From Hordeum vulgare subsp. vulgare (Eukaryota; Streptophyta; Magnoliopsida; Poales; Poaceae), in assembly GCF_904849725.1 (NCBI RefSeq), contig NC_058518.1, positions 212,362,741-212,426,740 on the forward strand: 64,000 nucleotides of DNA, written 5' to 3'. Made by a program: the position numbers and the translations under genes. The notes beneath the pieces are model-generated. The model saw only the letters and a list, made by a program, of their open reading frames with translations, did not search any database and was not told where the DNA came from. Shown piece after piece: positions 12,810 to 24,414 of this stretch (the stretch's first letter is position 1; each line of letters starts with the position of its first letter).

Positions 12810-15800
12810 TGTAACATCCCAAAATTTATAAATTTTGGAATGTTAATATAATTATTAGTTTTGCTTGTTTGTTTGTTTGCTGAGTGATTGAAACTTGCGT
12901 GAAATTGAAACTTTTCGAAACTTTTGAAAGAGAGGGAATAAAATGACTTTCCCCTTCTCCGGTGAATTCAAATTCAAGCTTTTAAAAAAAGCAACGAGAG
13001 AAGATGACATGACTTCTTCAATTATACAGAATTTGAACGGAGATATTTGCGTTGAATTCTTTTGCTTTTCCATTTTTCCATCGCGCGAGAAATGTCCGGA
13101 GAAAACTCTCTTGCACGCAAGAGAGAGAGCGGAGGAAAATGACACTCCAAAACTGCGGGCAATTTATTGGAGTGGAGATAATATGACTTCTCCCCTGTGA
13201 GTTAAAGTCACCCTTTTGGTTTTGCAAATTTTTCTAAACTCCGAATTATTTTAGTTGAGTTGTTTTTTTTCAATCGCGTTTTGTGATCTAATTGCATAAA
13301 ACTTTTTAAAAAAAAATTGTATTAGGTGGAACTAGGGTTCCTATATGTATTATATATATATTAGTTGTATATGTATTTTGTTTTCCTAAGTATTCTAGCG
13401 CATATATGTATATTAGTACCCTTTTTTTCTAGTATTTTGTTAGCTAGGAAAATATATTTTTTTCTGTTTTGTTTTGTTTTGTTTTTTATTCCTTTTTGTT
13501 GCTGCTGTTTGTTTTTTTTTTAAACAAAACTGCCAGGCCGAGCCACAAGGGCTCAGCCCGGCCGCCCCATGCATGCACGCATGCAAGCCTTGCATGCAGC
13601 CTCCAAGCCCCTCTCCACGTCTCTCCCTCCCCACGTCTCCTCTTTCCTTTTTTCTTCTCCCTCCCCTTTCCTTATTCTCTCCTTCCTTATTTCTCCTCTC
13701 TCTCTTTCCTATTTTTCCCTCCCATGATCTCCTTCCCAAAGTTCTCCCTCTCCTTCCTTTTACTCTCCTCCCCTAAGCCTATATAAACCCCCCCCACCGT
13801 CACCTCTCCCCAACCCTAGCCGCCGTCTCATCCACCGCCGCCTCCACAAGCCGCCGCCGGCGCCTCACCCCACCGCCGCCCTAGCCGCTGCCGCGAGCAG
13901 CGGCAGCAGCCCAAAAGCTGCTGCACCTCGGCCTCGCCGCGGAGGAGGAGCCCTCCCCGAACTCTCTCTCCACCGCCGCCTCTTCCCCGCGGAGGAGGAA
14001 CCTCACCGCCGCCGCCCGACGCCCCACCGCCCGGAGCTACTCCCTCCTTCCTCGCCGGCCATCTCCTTTCTTGCCGGTGCAACACCTCCAGCAGCAGGTA
14101 GCAACCTCTCTCTCTCTATTTCATGCACTCCATCTCAGCCATTAGAAGCTTGCCACGTGTGCCTCTCATTAGCACTAGCAGTTTCGTAATTTCTGTCCAG
14201 ATTTCGAAAACAGAAACTTTCAATCTTGTTTTGATCACAACTTTTCATCCCTACGTCCAATGACATTGATTCTTTTTCCAGTAGCTCACAAATTTCCTGT
14301 AGTTTTTAAAAATATATAATTTTTCTGTGTTTGGAATTTTTAAATACAAGTTAGAGCAGATTTAGTTTAAACACTGTTTTGCCTATTCCAGGAGTTTGAA
14401 AAATGATATTGAGTTGATTCTTTTTGCTACTGTTTTCTAGTGATAAAATATTACTGTGGTAGAATTTTCAGAATTTTTTTAAAGTATTTTTACTGGTGTT
14501 TTCAACAGAAACAAGTTGCCATACCGGCGCGCGATAAATTCTTTTGCGTAGTCTTTTGCAAACCATTGCATGTGATGTTATTTTTACTCGTGGCTTGATT
14601 GAATTGCTTATGGTGTGCTTTGTGTTTGTATCGGTAGATCATCCGGAGTGCGAAGCGTGTTACTTAGAGACGCTCGAGCAGGACAACTATCATCAAGGCA
14701 AGTCATCTTTGATCATGTTATTTTTACCTATGTTTTCAATGCATAGTAGATCACCTTCTTTGCCCTATTTGCATGCTGCCTAGGTACTTGGAAACTTTAG
14801 TCATAGTTGTAGTATCATGTGGTAGGAACACCAACACCCCGATACTTGGCCCCGGGACGACAATGTTATATATGCTATGCTCTAGTAGACGGGTATCGGT
14901 TGAGTGTATACCACGAGTGAATGCGAGGTTGACATAATAATCAGGACCGGACTAAGACAAGATTTTCAAGACCTCGGACGCAATGTAACACTGGGTGAAG
15001 GACGGTTGATCGGCTCCCTGGAAAACCCAGTGGATGCCCGGGATGCTGGAGAGGCCATGTCATCCTGTGGAAAGCTTCACCCAGGCTCAAAGGGACGGAC
15101 GGAGACTTCAAGACTCAAGGCTTACCTGCACAGCCACAAGTCATTATGGGCTCTGGCTTGGTTGGACAACGCGGCGACTCTGGACAGGCGGTGCTAGCAG
15201 ATGTAGACGAACGGTAGGAATGGATGGGCACCGACAGGGATTCAGAGGGACCCGTTGAAAGACCATGTTTTGATCATCCGGTCTTCAAACACCCTGAAGT
15301 GCGAGGACAAACCCGGAGGCGATCAAATCTTGTGGGGAACGTGTGCAAAACTCTGCAGAGTACTCAACCTAATCGATTAGCCGTGTCCACGGTCATGGAC
15401 AACTTGAGCCGAAGGCATTGAATTTCCCCTGAACTCTCGACACAACTTAATAATGATGTGGGTGTTAACAACTATTCGGGTACGAGAATTGGTTGGCGGA
15501 ACCATCTCGTTAACAACAAACTATGTAGTAATATTTTGCTTTCGACCCCTTTTGTTGTAGGATAAAACTGGCTTTATGCAAAAACTTAGCTCCACCGGCC
15601 AAATATGCATGTAGAGATAGTTGATTATTATTTTACTCCCTCTCTTGATGATTTGCCAGCATATTCAATATGCTGACCTACACGGCTGCAACATATCATG
15701 TTGAAGAGTACTTTTCCGACCAGGAGTGAGGCTACGATTCTACGCTCAGCGACATGCCCTTGGAGTCGGATGGACTCGTCTACCTGATGCTTCCGCTTAG

Positions 15801-16012
15801 TCTTCGTTAGATAATCTCATGAGTTTGGCCTTCAGCCACCTTATTGTACTCCTTTATTCTAATAAAGTACTCTTTATGAGATTTCGATTAATAAAGCTGT
15901 GTGATTGCACTCTTGAATATATACATTATGTACTGTGTGTGTACCAGCATGATCTTGGGATGGTACAGAAACACCAGAGGCTTGACTCGTTGAGTCGGGT
16001 CGCTACAATAAC
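12805..16012 (+). mobile_element. El-6: solo gypsy LTR with perfect 5-bp duplication
   Basis: The LTR runs from TGTAACATCCCAAAATTT at 12810 to GGGTCGCTACA at 16007 (3198 bases). The flanking 5-mers are ATAAC at 12805-12809 and ATAAC at 16008-16012, an exact target-site duplication, and only one LTR is present, so this is a solo LTR left by recombination between two LTRs. It contains a pyrimidine-rich block and GC-rich leader-like sequence (13500-14100) with a TATA-like CTATATAAA near 13780. Open frames inside it are not genes. Confidence 0.85.
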
Positions 16013-16420
16013 ATTGTACCCTCGAGAGGCATAACAACGGGCGTTCCTAGGCTCGTCCAAACAGGATTAAGGCATTCTTCCTCTTACTGGGTGAGTAAGT
16101 GTGTCGTCATTGAGGATGACCACATACTTCCCCAAACAGGACATAACATAGTGCTCAAGAGTCAGGTGAGGAGAACGGAACTTTCTATGGGCGGGTACTG
16201 GCCATATTTCAAGGACTTAGAGTCGTCTTTTATGGTCGGGATCCGTCCATCTTGTGGCTCAGCGAAGCTTTAGGGTCTTAAGGAACATAGAACGTGGGTG
16301 AACAACTATCATATTATCTCTAAGCACTTTCCTTAGATGCCAATAGTTCGACCTAAATACACATGCATTACTATGAGGGAAGAACTAAACCCAAACACTA
16401 CAAGTATGGTGTTTAAAGTA
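16013..16420 (-). mobile_element. El-5 internal remnant, second part
   Basis: Continuation of 12809 after the El-6 insertion. No coding motif is visible. Confidence 0.5.
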
Positions 16421-16693
16421 TGGAAATTTGAATCACTCCCATTGGAGTTGATTTGAATCCTCTAAGAACTTGCAAAAGGTGGTGTTTAAAGTATCTAAAT
16501 GGGCATTTAGATATTATTATCACACAGAAGTATATTGGAAAAAGGTGCAATGCTCAAATCTGGATAGATCAGGATTTTAGAAACCTGCAAAATTTTGAAT
16601 CAATAAATTTGGAGTTAGTGTGAATTTATGATGGATTTTTGAAGTTAGGAATAAAAATAAAAAGAGAAAGATACTCATCCCTCGAGCTAACTC
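16421..16693 (-). mobile_element. El-5 partial second LTR
   Basis: It repeats 10607-10880 in the same orientation with few differences, starting at GGAAATTTGAATCACTCC and ending at CGAGCTAACT. Both ends are abrupt: internal El-5 sequence abuts on the left and El-7 on the right. It looks like a deletion product rather than a full 5' LTR. Confidence 0.65.
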
Positions 16694-17650
16694 CGTGACC
16701 GAACCCAGGTGGGCTCTCCACGGAGCCCGCCAAGAAGACCTCTGCTGCTGGGTTGCATCTCTCGCACTCGGAGGGAACGTCAGACTGATCTGACACCGAG
16801 TGGATCTGGTCCTGAAGGGGCACAGTAGGCTCGATGGATGCGACCTGAGAAGTCAACGGAGATAATGCCTGGCGAGCCACTGCGTGCTTCACCCATCGTT
16901 GGAGTCGAGAGCGACCGGATCGCTTGTGATGACGAACAGTGGAGTGAAGAGCCGACAGCAGAGTCGACGGCTGCCAAAGGAGTACGCGGATGGAGCTTGC
17001 ACGGAAGTGCGTTGCTCAATGGATTAGGAGCGCCTCGATGTCGAGTGGTGCTTCCTGAAGCCATGTCGAGTCGTCGGTGATGAAGATGAAAAAGCCGAAA
17101 CAGATCTCGCCACCCATGAACGAATCGCCACCGGAAGACATGACGAAGAGTGAAAAATGCAAACTTGCCGGAAGTCGCTTAGACGCCTGCCCCAGGGTGG
17201 GCACCAACTGTCGTGGGAATGAACCTGACAGTAGAGGTGTAGGGTACGAATGGATATGGCAGAGTCCGAGCTAGGGCAAGCTTGTACACAAGATGTATGA
17301 GTTCAGTCCCCTCTCCTCGAGGTAACAGCCCTACGTCTCAGTGCTCGGGAGCTCTTGCACTGTGGATTGTGTAATACAGGGGGTGCGAACCCTTGTGCCA
17401 GAGGGGAGGGTTAGCTTATATAGAGTGCACTACCCCTCATCAAGGCCTCGACATCTAAGGGCTCGATCAATATGAGTGAAAGATATACGTTACTGATAAC
17501 GTAAGCAAGTAATAAATGCTACTAAAGACCATTGGCTGAACGTATGTTCGTTGGCCTTCGTCGGTGACTTCTGGTCTTTGCTGTTGAGTGGAATCCTTCC
17601 GAGTGGATACAAGTCGTCGAGTGGATGGGAATATAGTCCAAGTGTTTGCA
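16694..17650 (+). mobile_element. El-7: fragment of another LTR element
   Basis: Position 17209 starts TGTCGTGGGAATGAACCTGA, a start I associate with a group of Triticeae LTRs. It is preceded by CCAGGGTGGGCACCAAC, commonly seen at the inner edge of such LTRs. The preceding 500 bases hold no intact gene. The fragment ends near GTGTTTGCA at 17650, where El-4 LTR sequence resumes. Boundaries and family are uncertain. Confidence 0.45.
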
Positions 17651-18748
17651 TACCGAGATCTCCTTGCCCTTACAAACATCTTGGTTCAACTCCACAGCAC
17701 GAAGTAGGAGGCTCCCAAGCGACACCTAACCAATCTAGGAGGCACCACCCTCCAAAAGGTAATAGATGTGGTAGATCAATGAACTCCTTGCTCTTATGCT
17801 TCTAAAGATTGTCTCCTCAACACAAAATCACTCTCTCACAGAATATGCATGGGTAGGAGAGTTTGATTTCGTGGAAAGTTGTTTGGGGAGGCTAGAGATC
17901 AAGTTTCAAATGATTGCATTGGAATATCTTGGTCTCAACACATGAGTGGGTGGTTCTCTCTTAGAAAATGGACCTGGCAATGAAGTGTGTGTTATGAATG
18001 CTTCTCCCACGAATGAGAGGTGGGTGAAGGGGTATATATAGGCATCACACAAAATCCAACCATTACACACAAAGTGGCAAACTCGATGACACCGAAGAGA
18101 AAAACTTGGTGGTACCGATTAACACCAAGGTAGCAACTTTTGAATCTCGGTGGAACCGATATATGAAACTCGGTGGCACCGAAAGGGTGGCTAACGGTCA
18201 GATGGCCAAACTCGGTGGCACCGATACTCAAACTCATAAATTCCAATTTTGTGTACCGAGGCACCCGAAAGTTGGTCACCCAAACTCGGTAGCACCGATA
18301 TGGATTCAGTTGCATCGATTTGGGAGGAATGGCTAGGGTTTCTGTTTGAGGTTAAACTCGGTGGGTCCGAAATGTGTAACTTGGTGACATCGATTTGTGT
18401 ATATGGAATTTGACAGAGTGGATATGTGGGAAAATGACTAAGTATTTTGGTTGCTAACTTTGAGCACTTTGAGCAATCAGTTCATTTTACTATCCCACCC
18501 CCTTTTAATAGTATTGGCTTTCCTATGGACTCAAAAGTGATTTCTCACAAATGTAAAATGAAGAGTCTTCTAGCTGGAAGCTTGAACCAATATTATTCAT
18601 GTCTTGCATCAAGGGGCATCTCCACATAAGCCTTTAGCCATAGCTCTCCATGGACTATTCCTGAAATATCTAGGTAAAAGTATTAGTCCAGAGACAATGT
18701 GTGTTTTCATGAATTATCAAAATCACCAAGGGAGCATATGTGCTTTCA
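17651..18748 (-). mobile_element. El-4 5' LTR, truncated
   Basis: Direct repeat of 4521-5620. It lacks the LTR part that corresponds to 4115-4520. The right end CA at 18747-18748 meets El-3 LTR sequence, which resumes at 18749. It carries the CGGTGnCACCG palindrome array at about 18080-18390. Confidence 0.75.
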
Positions 18749-19036
18749 GATGCCTGCACGACCTGCCTCGTCCACGTGAAGGACCTAGGTCATAGGACCC
18801 CACCAAGTCATCCTTGGTGGGCCCGCTTCGCGATGGCCTCAGGGCAAACCTCATGACGGTTACCCACCTGAGGCCCTTTGCGACGATCTTCAAGCGCTCG
18901 CCTCGCAAGGCACACGCCCTCGCGAGGGTTCTCCTTGTCGGGTTCGCCGATGGGCCGAACCAGGCTTATCCTACACTGTCACGTCTCAGGACGCAGGACG
19001 ACAGGCCTGGGTACCCCGTGTCCCGTGGGACCGACA
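18749..19036 (-). mobile_element. El-3 left (3') LTR, inner part
   Basis: It matches the end of the first right-LTR part (24376-24414) and then 38929-39170. On the minus strand it starts TGTCGGTCCCACGGG at 19036, directly after the purine tract at 19037-19050. Confidence 0.75.
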
Positions 19037-19050
19037 GTAGCCCCCAGGCC
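19037..19050 (-). other. El-3 polypurine tract
   Basis: The minus strand reads GGCCTGGGGGCTAC directly before the LTR start. This fixes the element's direction. Confidence 0.6.
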
Positions 19051-19699
19051 CGCGTTGGGTAAGACTCCTCCCAATGGGAGGGGCGCGGCGATGTGGGCCC
19101 CAACTGCATGCGGGATAGGCTCAACGCGTGGCGTCCAATTCAACATTGGACCATTTTTCCTAAAATGCTTCGGGTTCCACTCTAAGTGAGTTGGCACGCT
19201 GCGTGTGCACAACGCCAGCCATCATCTCTCCTTCAACCAGCGCTACCCATCCATGCCATCCGTCTTGTGCAATATTTCCCCTGGGTCCACGGCATGCATG
19301 TAGCAGCTAATTGGTGGAATGGGGAGGCGTGAGCCCCCGTTGCCCATGGGCCAGGCCTAGCACGCGGCACCCAACGGGGCATTCATTGCCTTCACCCCCC
19401 TTGGTACCTTGGGGACTATGGTTGTGCTTACAAAAACCACCACACCCCAGGGTTGGATCCACCACTGCACCGTTCCTCGGCTACCTTCTTCCTGTGCTCC
19501 CCCGCCATCCTCGAGCGAACTCGGCCATCACTCGTTCCATGGCGTCTAGTGGAGAGGTTCGCCCCCCAGGGTCACGATGTTCGCCCCAGGGTCAGCGGGA
19601 AGGGCTCTCATCACAGCCTTCATCCCTCAGGGGCGGCGAGGTTCAGCCCCCAGGGTAAGTCCCAATGTGCGGACGCCGGGTCACCAGCGACGAGTAAGT
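19051..19699. mobile_element. El-3 internal sequence next to 3' LTR
   Basis: GC-rich. Several short open frames run on the plus strand, but none has a recognisable domain. It may be the 5' part of the antisense coding region at 19700-20850. Confidence 0.4.
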
Positions 19700-20850
19700 G
19701 TGCCGCTGTTACCGCCTCCCCTCGCATATCCTTCATGATCTGACGAACCAGATTGCTAACCTTTTCAAGGCGCCCGCGTCTAAGAGGCCAAGGAGCTCCA
19801 TGCCGGGGGCGCTCCTCAGTGCACCACCGGTCGGCAAAGCTTCTTCTTCGGTGCCTGGGCCGGCGGGGCCTATGGGGCCCTCAATCCCAGCCGGGCGATG
19901 GTGGAACCCTAGGACCGCACGGTCATGGGTGCCATGCTCGCCTTCACGGCCTCGGGCGCGGGGCGGACCTGACCCTGAGGGAGACCGCCGTCATCTAGTG
20001 GGAGGCGATTGTGTCCCGTCGCGAGTGGGAGGCCACCCAGATCGCCCGTAATCAAGAGGTGGAGCGTGAGTGCCTCGAGGCCTTGGAGAGGCGCCTCCTT
20101 GCTGGCGAGGCCACCCTTGTGGCGACGCACGAGGAGGCCTCGGTCGGAGCACATGCGAAGGTGGCTCGTGAGCGGGAGGCTGCCCTGGAGGAGTACCACA
20201 GCGAGCTTGCCGGTGCGAGGCCTTCCTCCAGCTTAAGTATGACACGCTCCAAGAGGAGGCAAGCGCGCTCAGGGCCCACGTGCAAGGGGCCCAAGCTGCC
20301 ATGGAGGCCACCTCCAAAGCAAGGGGGAGCTCAAGGAGGACCTAAACTCGCTCCTGGCCCAGGTTGGTGAAGCCGCCAACGATGCACACGTGGCCAAGGA
20401 TGACGCAGTGCATGCACGGTGCACGCGTGCCACATGGAGGAGCGGTGCACCCAACGGTCCTCGGAGCTGGTCGTGCGCGCGGGCTCCGCGCTTCACTACT
20501 TCATCAGGGACGCCCTCGCGCTGCCATGAGCCTATGGCGATGGGGCCATCCTGACTTTCTCCTCACGGTGGTGGAGGTGCTGGAGTCGGGTGATTCCAAG
20601 GTGGAGGAGGACGTCGAGTCCAGCACGCGCGACCTCCTAGGCAACGCGCTGACGTGCATATTCTCCTACCTGTGTTGCCATAATCCCGCATTCGACCTCT
20701 CCCGCGCGATGGAGCCAGTGCATGTGGAGCTCCGGAGCCAGGGACGAGGTGTGTGGGCACGTGGAGTCCTTGGTCGGGTAGTTCTCCCAGGCGGTGCCTC
20801 TCGAGGAGGCTGGCGACCTCAGCGTTGTAGCCCTTGAGGACCACGACAAG
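19700..20850 (+). pseudogene. El-3 antisense coding remnant (coiled coil)
   Basis: The plus strand, opposite to the element, holds a broken coding region. The frame at 20011-20370 begins with an Arg/Glu-rich region with ECLEALERRLLAGEA, AREREAALEEYHSEL and heptad spacing typical of a coiled coil. Neighbouring frames continue it with KGELKEDLNSLLAQVGEAA-type and, from 20364-20837, LLTVVEVLESGDSKVEEDV and NPAFDLSRAMEPV-like stretches. This resembles the C-terminal half of plant proteins labelled putative gypsy-type transposon, which occur as additional antisense frames in Tat-lineage elements. Frame changes are frequent, so no intact protein is made. The function of these proteins is unknown. 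Confidence 0.5.
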
Positions 20851-21713
20851 GATGGCGACTCCTCCACTTGAGCTTCCTCAGCCTTTATCGGTCGCACCAA
20901 ATAACCCTTGGCCCCGTGAGGGCGTTAGACATTTTGTAACTTACTTTTTCCAAGTAACGGTTGTTTCTCGTGCTTGGGGTGTCTTTGTCTCTTCTGCAAT
21001 GTTCCCCATATTTTCCATGTGTCGCCCGTGTCACGACCGACGGGAGCTTGTTGCACACATCTCCTGAGGACTCACTCCTGGCGTGCACCCAGGGCGTGGA
21101 CCGGCAGCCCCCGAGCGCTGCCGAGCTTCGCGTTCCCTCGACCATGGTTGTTCGTGTGAGTCTCACGGGGCTGGTAACCTCGTGAGGGCCCCGCCTTGGC
21201 TTTCGGGCGGGGGCGCTTCACGAACCTGGTTCCCCCTTCCTTCGCGTTGTCTCCTCTCGCGGTCGCTTTGATGCGCTTTGGCGCCAGGGCCCAGCCCCCG
21301 AGCAAGAGAGCGAGGGCCACTGAAGCACGACTCTCAGGGACTCATGCCTGCGGCGGGTGCTCGTGCAACCCGCCTTGCGAGGCCCCTCGTGGGAAGTCCT
21401 GCAGATAGAAAACACTAAGCGTTGATGACGCGTACTTTCCCGCTTGCATTTCGCCGTCCCCTCTTGCATATGGGTGTGGTAAGAGAACAAAAACCAAGGG
21501 GGCTCCATAAAAACAAGAAAACCTAAGACCTCTGCTACAAAATAGAAAGCTAACTTGTTCGTGGGCCCAAAAAGGATAGGTGTGAGTGTCACGCTCAACG
21601 TGGGCCAGCCTGGTGAGCTCGCTCGCAAGTCAAAAGTAGGGACAAATAAAAGCGGTCGTCGTGCCTCGCACGGGAAAACATGAAAAATGTGGACCCGAGG
21701 ATGTTTCCTCCAT
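20851..21713. mobile_element. El-3 internal sequence without a gene
   Basis: GC-rich on both sides with an AT-rich patch around 20930-20960 that could be the 3' end of the antisense transcript. Open frames are short and show no family. Confidence 0.4.
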
Positions 21714-22006
21714 CTTCTTCCCTAGCACAGAGCATGAGGATTGCCACTAAGACGTGGGAGGGGTACCAAGCGCAGCCACGAAGCTCATCATGGAGTTACG
21801 CACTAGAGACCCCCGGGTGTATACAACCCACCCGTTATTATGTGAGAGTGTCATGGGCTTCTTCCCTAGCGCGGAGCATGAGGACTTCCACTAAGACGTG
21901 GGAGGCGGGCCCTAACGCCGCCACGACGTGGCTCGTTGTGGGGTTATGCACGAGAGACCCCCCGGGCGTATACAACCAACTCGTTATTATGTGAGAGTGT
22001 CACGGG
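21714..22006. repeat. Tandem duplication, 144-base unit, in El-3
   Basis: Two copies, 21714-21857 and 21858-22006, both begin CTTCTTCCCTAGC and end with a TTATTATGTGAGAGTGTCA stretch. They differ at many sites, so the duplication is old. It is internal to El-3 and not an LTR. Confidence 0.75.
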
Positions 22007-22514
22007 TTGGCCTCCAGGTGCGCGGCTCCAAGCTCCCAACTCTTGTCCCCATGCAAGTGGCACGTGGCCTGGGGACTCGTACGGTCTTTTGGGGGGGCAC
22101 CCTCGCTCCCCAGGCGTGTGGCCTCTGGTGTGGGGCTATGGGAAATTCCGATGGGGGCCCCACCCTCTGTCTCCAGGCGCGCGGCGTCCAGCCTGGAAAC
22201 ATGGGAGCCCCTACGGGTCCTTCCCCACGGGATTCTTCCCCAACACTTCCCACCGCTCGGCGAGGAAGCACGTACGCCGGCTCATCGCTCCCTTGACTCT
22301 TGCGCGAGGACCGTCATGCTCCACACGACCTAAAGAGTCCGACCGCAAGACGGCAGCTCGGCACCAAGCTTAGCATTTAAGCCAAACAACGCCATTCCAA
22401 GTGAAAGTTAATCAAGTTCATTACATATTCAGGAAACACTCATTCGGGGCAGTACAAAATACCATCGACCGTTTTAACCCGGTTGGTCCAAAAAACCACC
22501 TGACGGCCCGATCG
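22007..22514. mobile_element. El-3 internal sequence without a gene
   Basis: GC-rich to 22370, then AT-richer. No supported coding region. Confidence 0.35.
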
Positions 22515-23702
22515 TTATGGGCGCGTCCGTCTCCCTAGCGTCACGTACCGTGGGGGTCCACCCCGCGGGTGGGCGACAGTCGGGTCTTGAGGGTGCTCGC
22601 TCTTGAAGCTTCTCCATCCCGAGGGATCCCAACACTTTGCGAGGCCCGAACACCCCGCATCTGTTGCAACATGTTGAGCTCCTGAACGGCGAACTCCCAC
22701 GACCTTGGTGATCGGCGCCACTCCCCTAGCCCGCGGGGGTGTGTGTCGGTGCGCGCCCTCGTGGGGCCCCAGGCACCTTATCGCCACTCCAGTTGTGCCC
22801 GGCGGCCCCAGACTGGATCCCCCGACCCGATAGTGGCGCCTGGCATACCCCCTATGCCGGGGGAAACGGATGCCATCTTGCGGCATGTAGGCCATGGCGC
22901 TAGCACCTGGCGCGACACCCCCTCGCCCGGAGGTCATGGGTGTGGTGGCATGGTAGTGTCGTCCACGTGGCGCACGTCGCGGGGGGACCCGTGCCATGTG
23001 TCGTCTTGGGAATGGCCGCTTCCACCGTCACCGCGGGGTCGGTGGGCATGGTCACTCATGTCTCCTCTGCGGTCGGTGGGGACAACACGGTCTCGGCGCC
23101 AAGCGGTGCGCTTGTTGTTGAGGATCTTGACAGCCTAGCAATCCTTCGTGTTGTTGGTGTGCATGTTATGGTGGGCACAGAACTTGTCGCCGCCGTTACG
23201 AGGTGCATCGCCGCAGGGGGGTGGCAGAGGTCCGAGGCCGGTAACTGGGACCCTGAGGAGCAGGAGCACGGAATGAGGTGGGGCCTGCTCAAGCTGAGGG
23301 CTGAGCGAGTCACCACTCGGGGGCAGCTCACTGGTCGAGCCCGTGCCTCCAACGGTGAGGGTCAAAGAGGGCGTAGAGCGCCAAGGCCCTCCGGGCGATG
23401 GCGACGAGTTCGGCGACATGGTATTCCCATGCGTCATATCCTCCATTCATCGGGTGGTGGCAAAGCAGTTCGCTCGCCATGAGCAGCGCGTCCTGCGCGT
23501 TCAGGTCCCCTACATGAACGCAGGCCGAGGCAGAGGCCAGAGGAGATGCAGCAGGGCGACCTCCTTGATGCGCCAGTGTCCATAGGAAGCCCTGCTGCCC
23601 GTGCGCGGCGGGGGCGATGATGGTGGTGGCCACAACGCTCGCGTGCCGGTAACACTCGTTCGTCGCCGAGCTCCCAGGGCGCGTCATGTGAGCGTCACCC
23701 AT
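22515..23702 (-). pseudogene. El-3 gag-like remnant
   Basis: On the minus strand three overlapping frames (23328-23702, 23135-23446, 22515-22997) appear to be one broken gene. The middle frame ends with FCAHHNMHTNNTKDC, which resembles the Cys-His motif near the C-terminus of cereal gypsy gag proteins. Its place, just inside the right LTR, is where gag is expected in a minus-strand element. Gag would form the virus-like particle and bind the RNA. The low complexity and GC content make the rest hard to judge. Confidence 0.5.
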
Positions 23703-23770
23703 GGGGTCGGTGAAGCTGCAGCGAAACCGGAGCGGAAGAGCGGTTGCGCACCCCTATCTAGCTTGCTAAA

Positions 23771-24414
23771 TGTCGGAACTGGGGCTCCGCGGATCCAAGG
23801 AAAGGTTTGAACACTGGGGTGCGCTCTCTCTCCAACCCAATTCAACCTCTCAACCTCACGGCGACTCTACGGTAAGGCGAGCTAGGAAGACAAGCTGAAA
23901 CACATGGCAGATTACCCAGGTTCGGGCTACCTTGCGGTGTAAAACCTTGCTCCTTCTTGTGGTGGGATTGCTTGAGGTTGAAGACAATTGCAAAGGCGGG
24001 TTCTTACCATAGTCGGGGGATGAGGTTGGATCCCCTTCTATGGAGGTCGGGCCTCTCCTATATACTCGCCTTGGTCCTCTTCCCCCGAAAACATTGGCGG
24101 GAAGGATTGCCACAAAGGCCATTTTTGAAAGGCGACGAGACTGTAGTCCGCCCTAACAAAGGTGGTCTTCGCTTGCAAAAGCTTCTCTTCATGACGTGCT
24201 GGTGGGCTCGGGGATGATCCCCGTGCTACGGAGCCTCCTGCTTTAGTCTCCTTGCACCGAACGGGGAAACCTTTGGGAGTCGCTTCAGGAGCACGCCAAT
24301 TGTCCCAGCTACTTAGCACGGCAGGGGAACCCTCCCCGTACGTGCCCGCTCGCACCGCTCGTGCACTGCCTACACGGCATGCCTCGTCCATGTGAAGGAG
24401 TTGGGTCACACGAT
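23771..24414 (-). mobile_element. El-3 right (5') LTR, first part
   Basis: Repeat of 3531-4114, then of the start of 18749-19036. Plus-strand end TGTCGGAACTGGGGC at 23771. It is interrupted at 24415 by El-8 and resumes at 38929. Confidence 0.8.

Larger units (their letters stand above)
8586..16693 (-). mobile_element. El-5: gypsy element remnant
   Basis: A complete LTR at 8586-11907 is followed on its inner side by a purine tract (11908-11924 read on the minus strand), which makes it the 3' LTR of a minus-strand element. Internal sequence without a readable gene follows at 11925-12809 and 16013-16420, split by El-6. It then joins a short piece of the other LTR at 16421-16693, which matches 10607-10880. 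Gag and pol have been deleted. Confidence 0.7.
4115..18748 (-). mobile_element. El-4: Sirevirus/Maximus-like copia remnant
   Basis: The element reads on the minus strand. It has a full 3' LTR at 4115-5620, repeated purine tracts just inside it, and an RNase H plus reverse-transcriptase tail at 7690-8585. It is cut at 8586 by El-5, and its 5' LTR survives only in part at 17651-18748. Most of pol, gag and the leader are missing, so the interval between 8586 and 17650 was rearranged as well as interrupted. Flanking 5-mers (GCCGC before 4115, GATGC after 18748) match only partly, so the left boundary is approximate. Confidence 0.75.

Noticed and set aside
13440..13786. Frames of about 100 codons on both strands
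   Set aside because: Low-complexity pyrimidine-rich part of the El-6 LTR; no family resemblance.
16396..16404. CACTACAAG as a possible CACTA transposon end
   Set aside because: No inverted partner end, no 3-bp duplication, and the sequence runs on as El-5 internal DNA.
22040..22373. Overlapping plus-strand frames with Pro/Gly-rich products
   Set aside because: Three frames open at once in GC-rich El-3 sequence; no domain.
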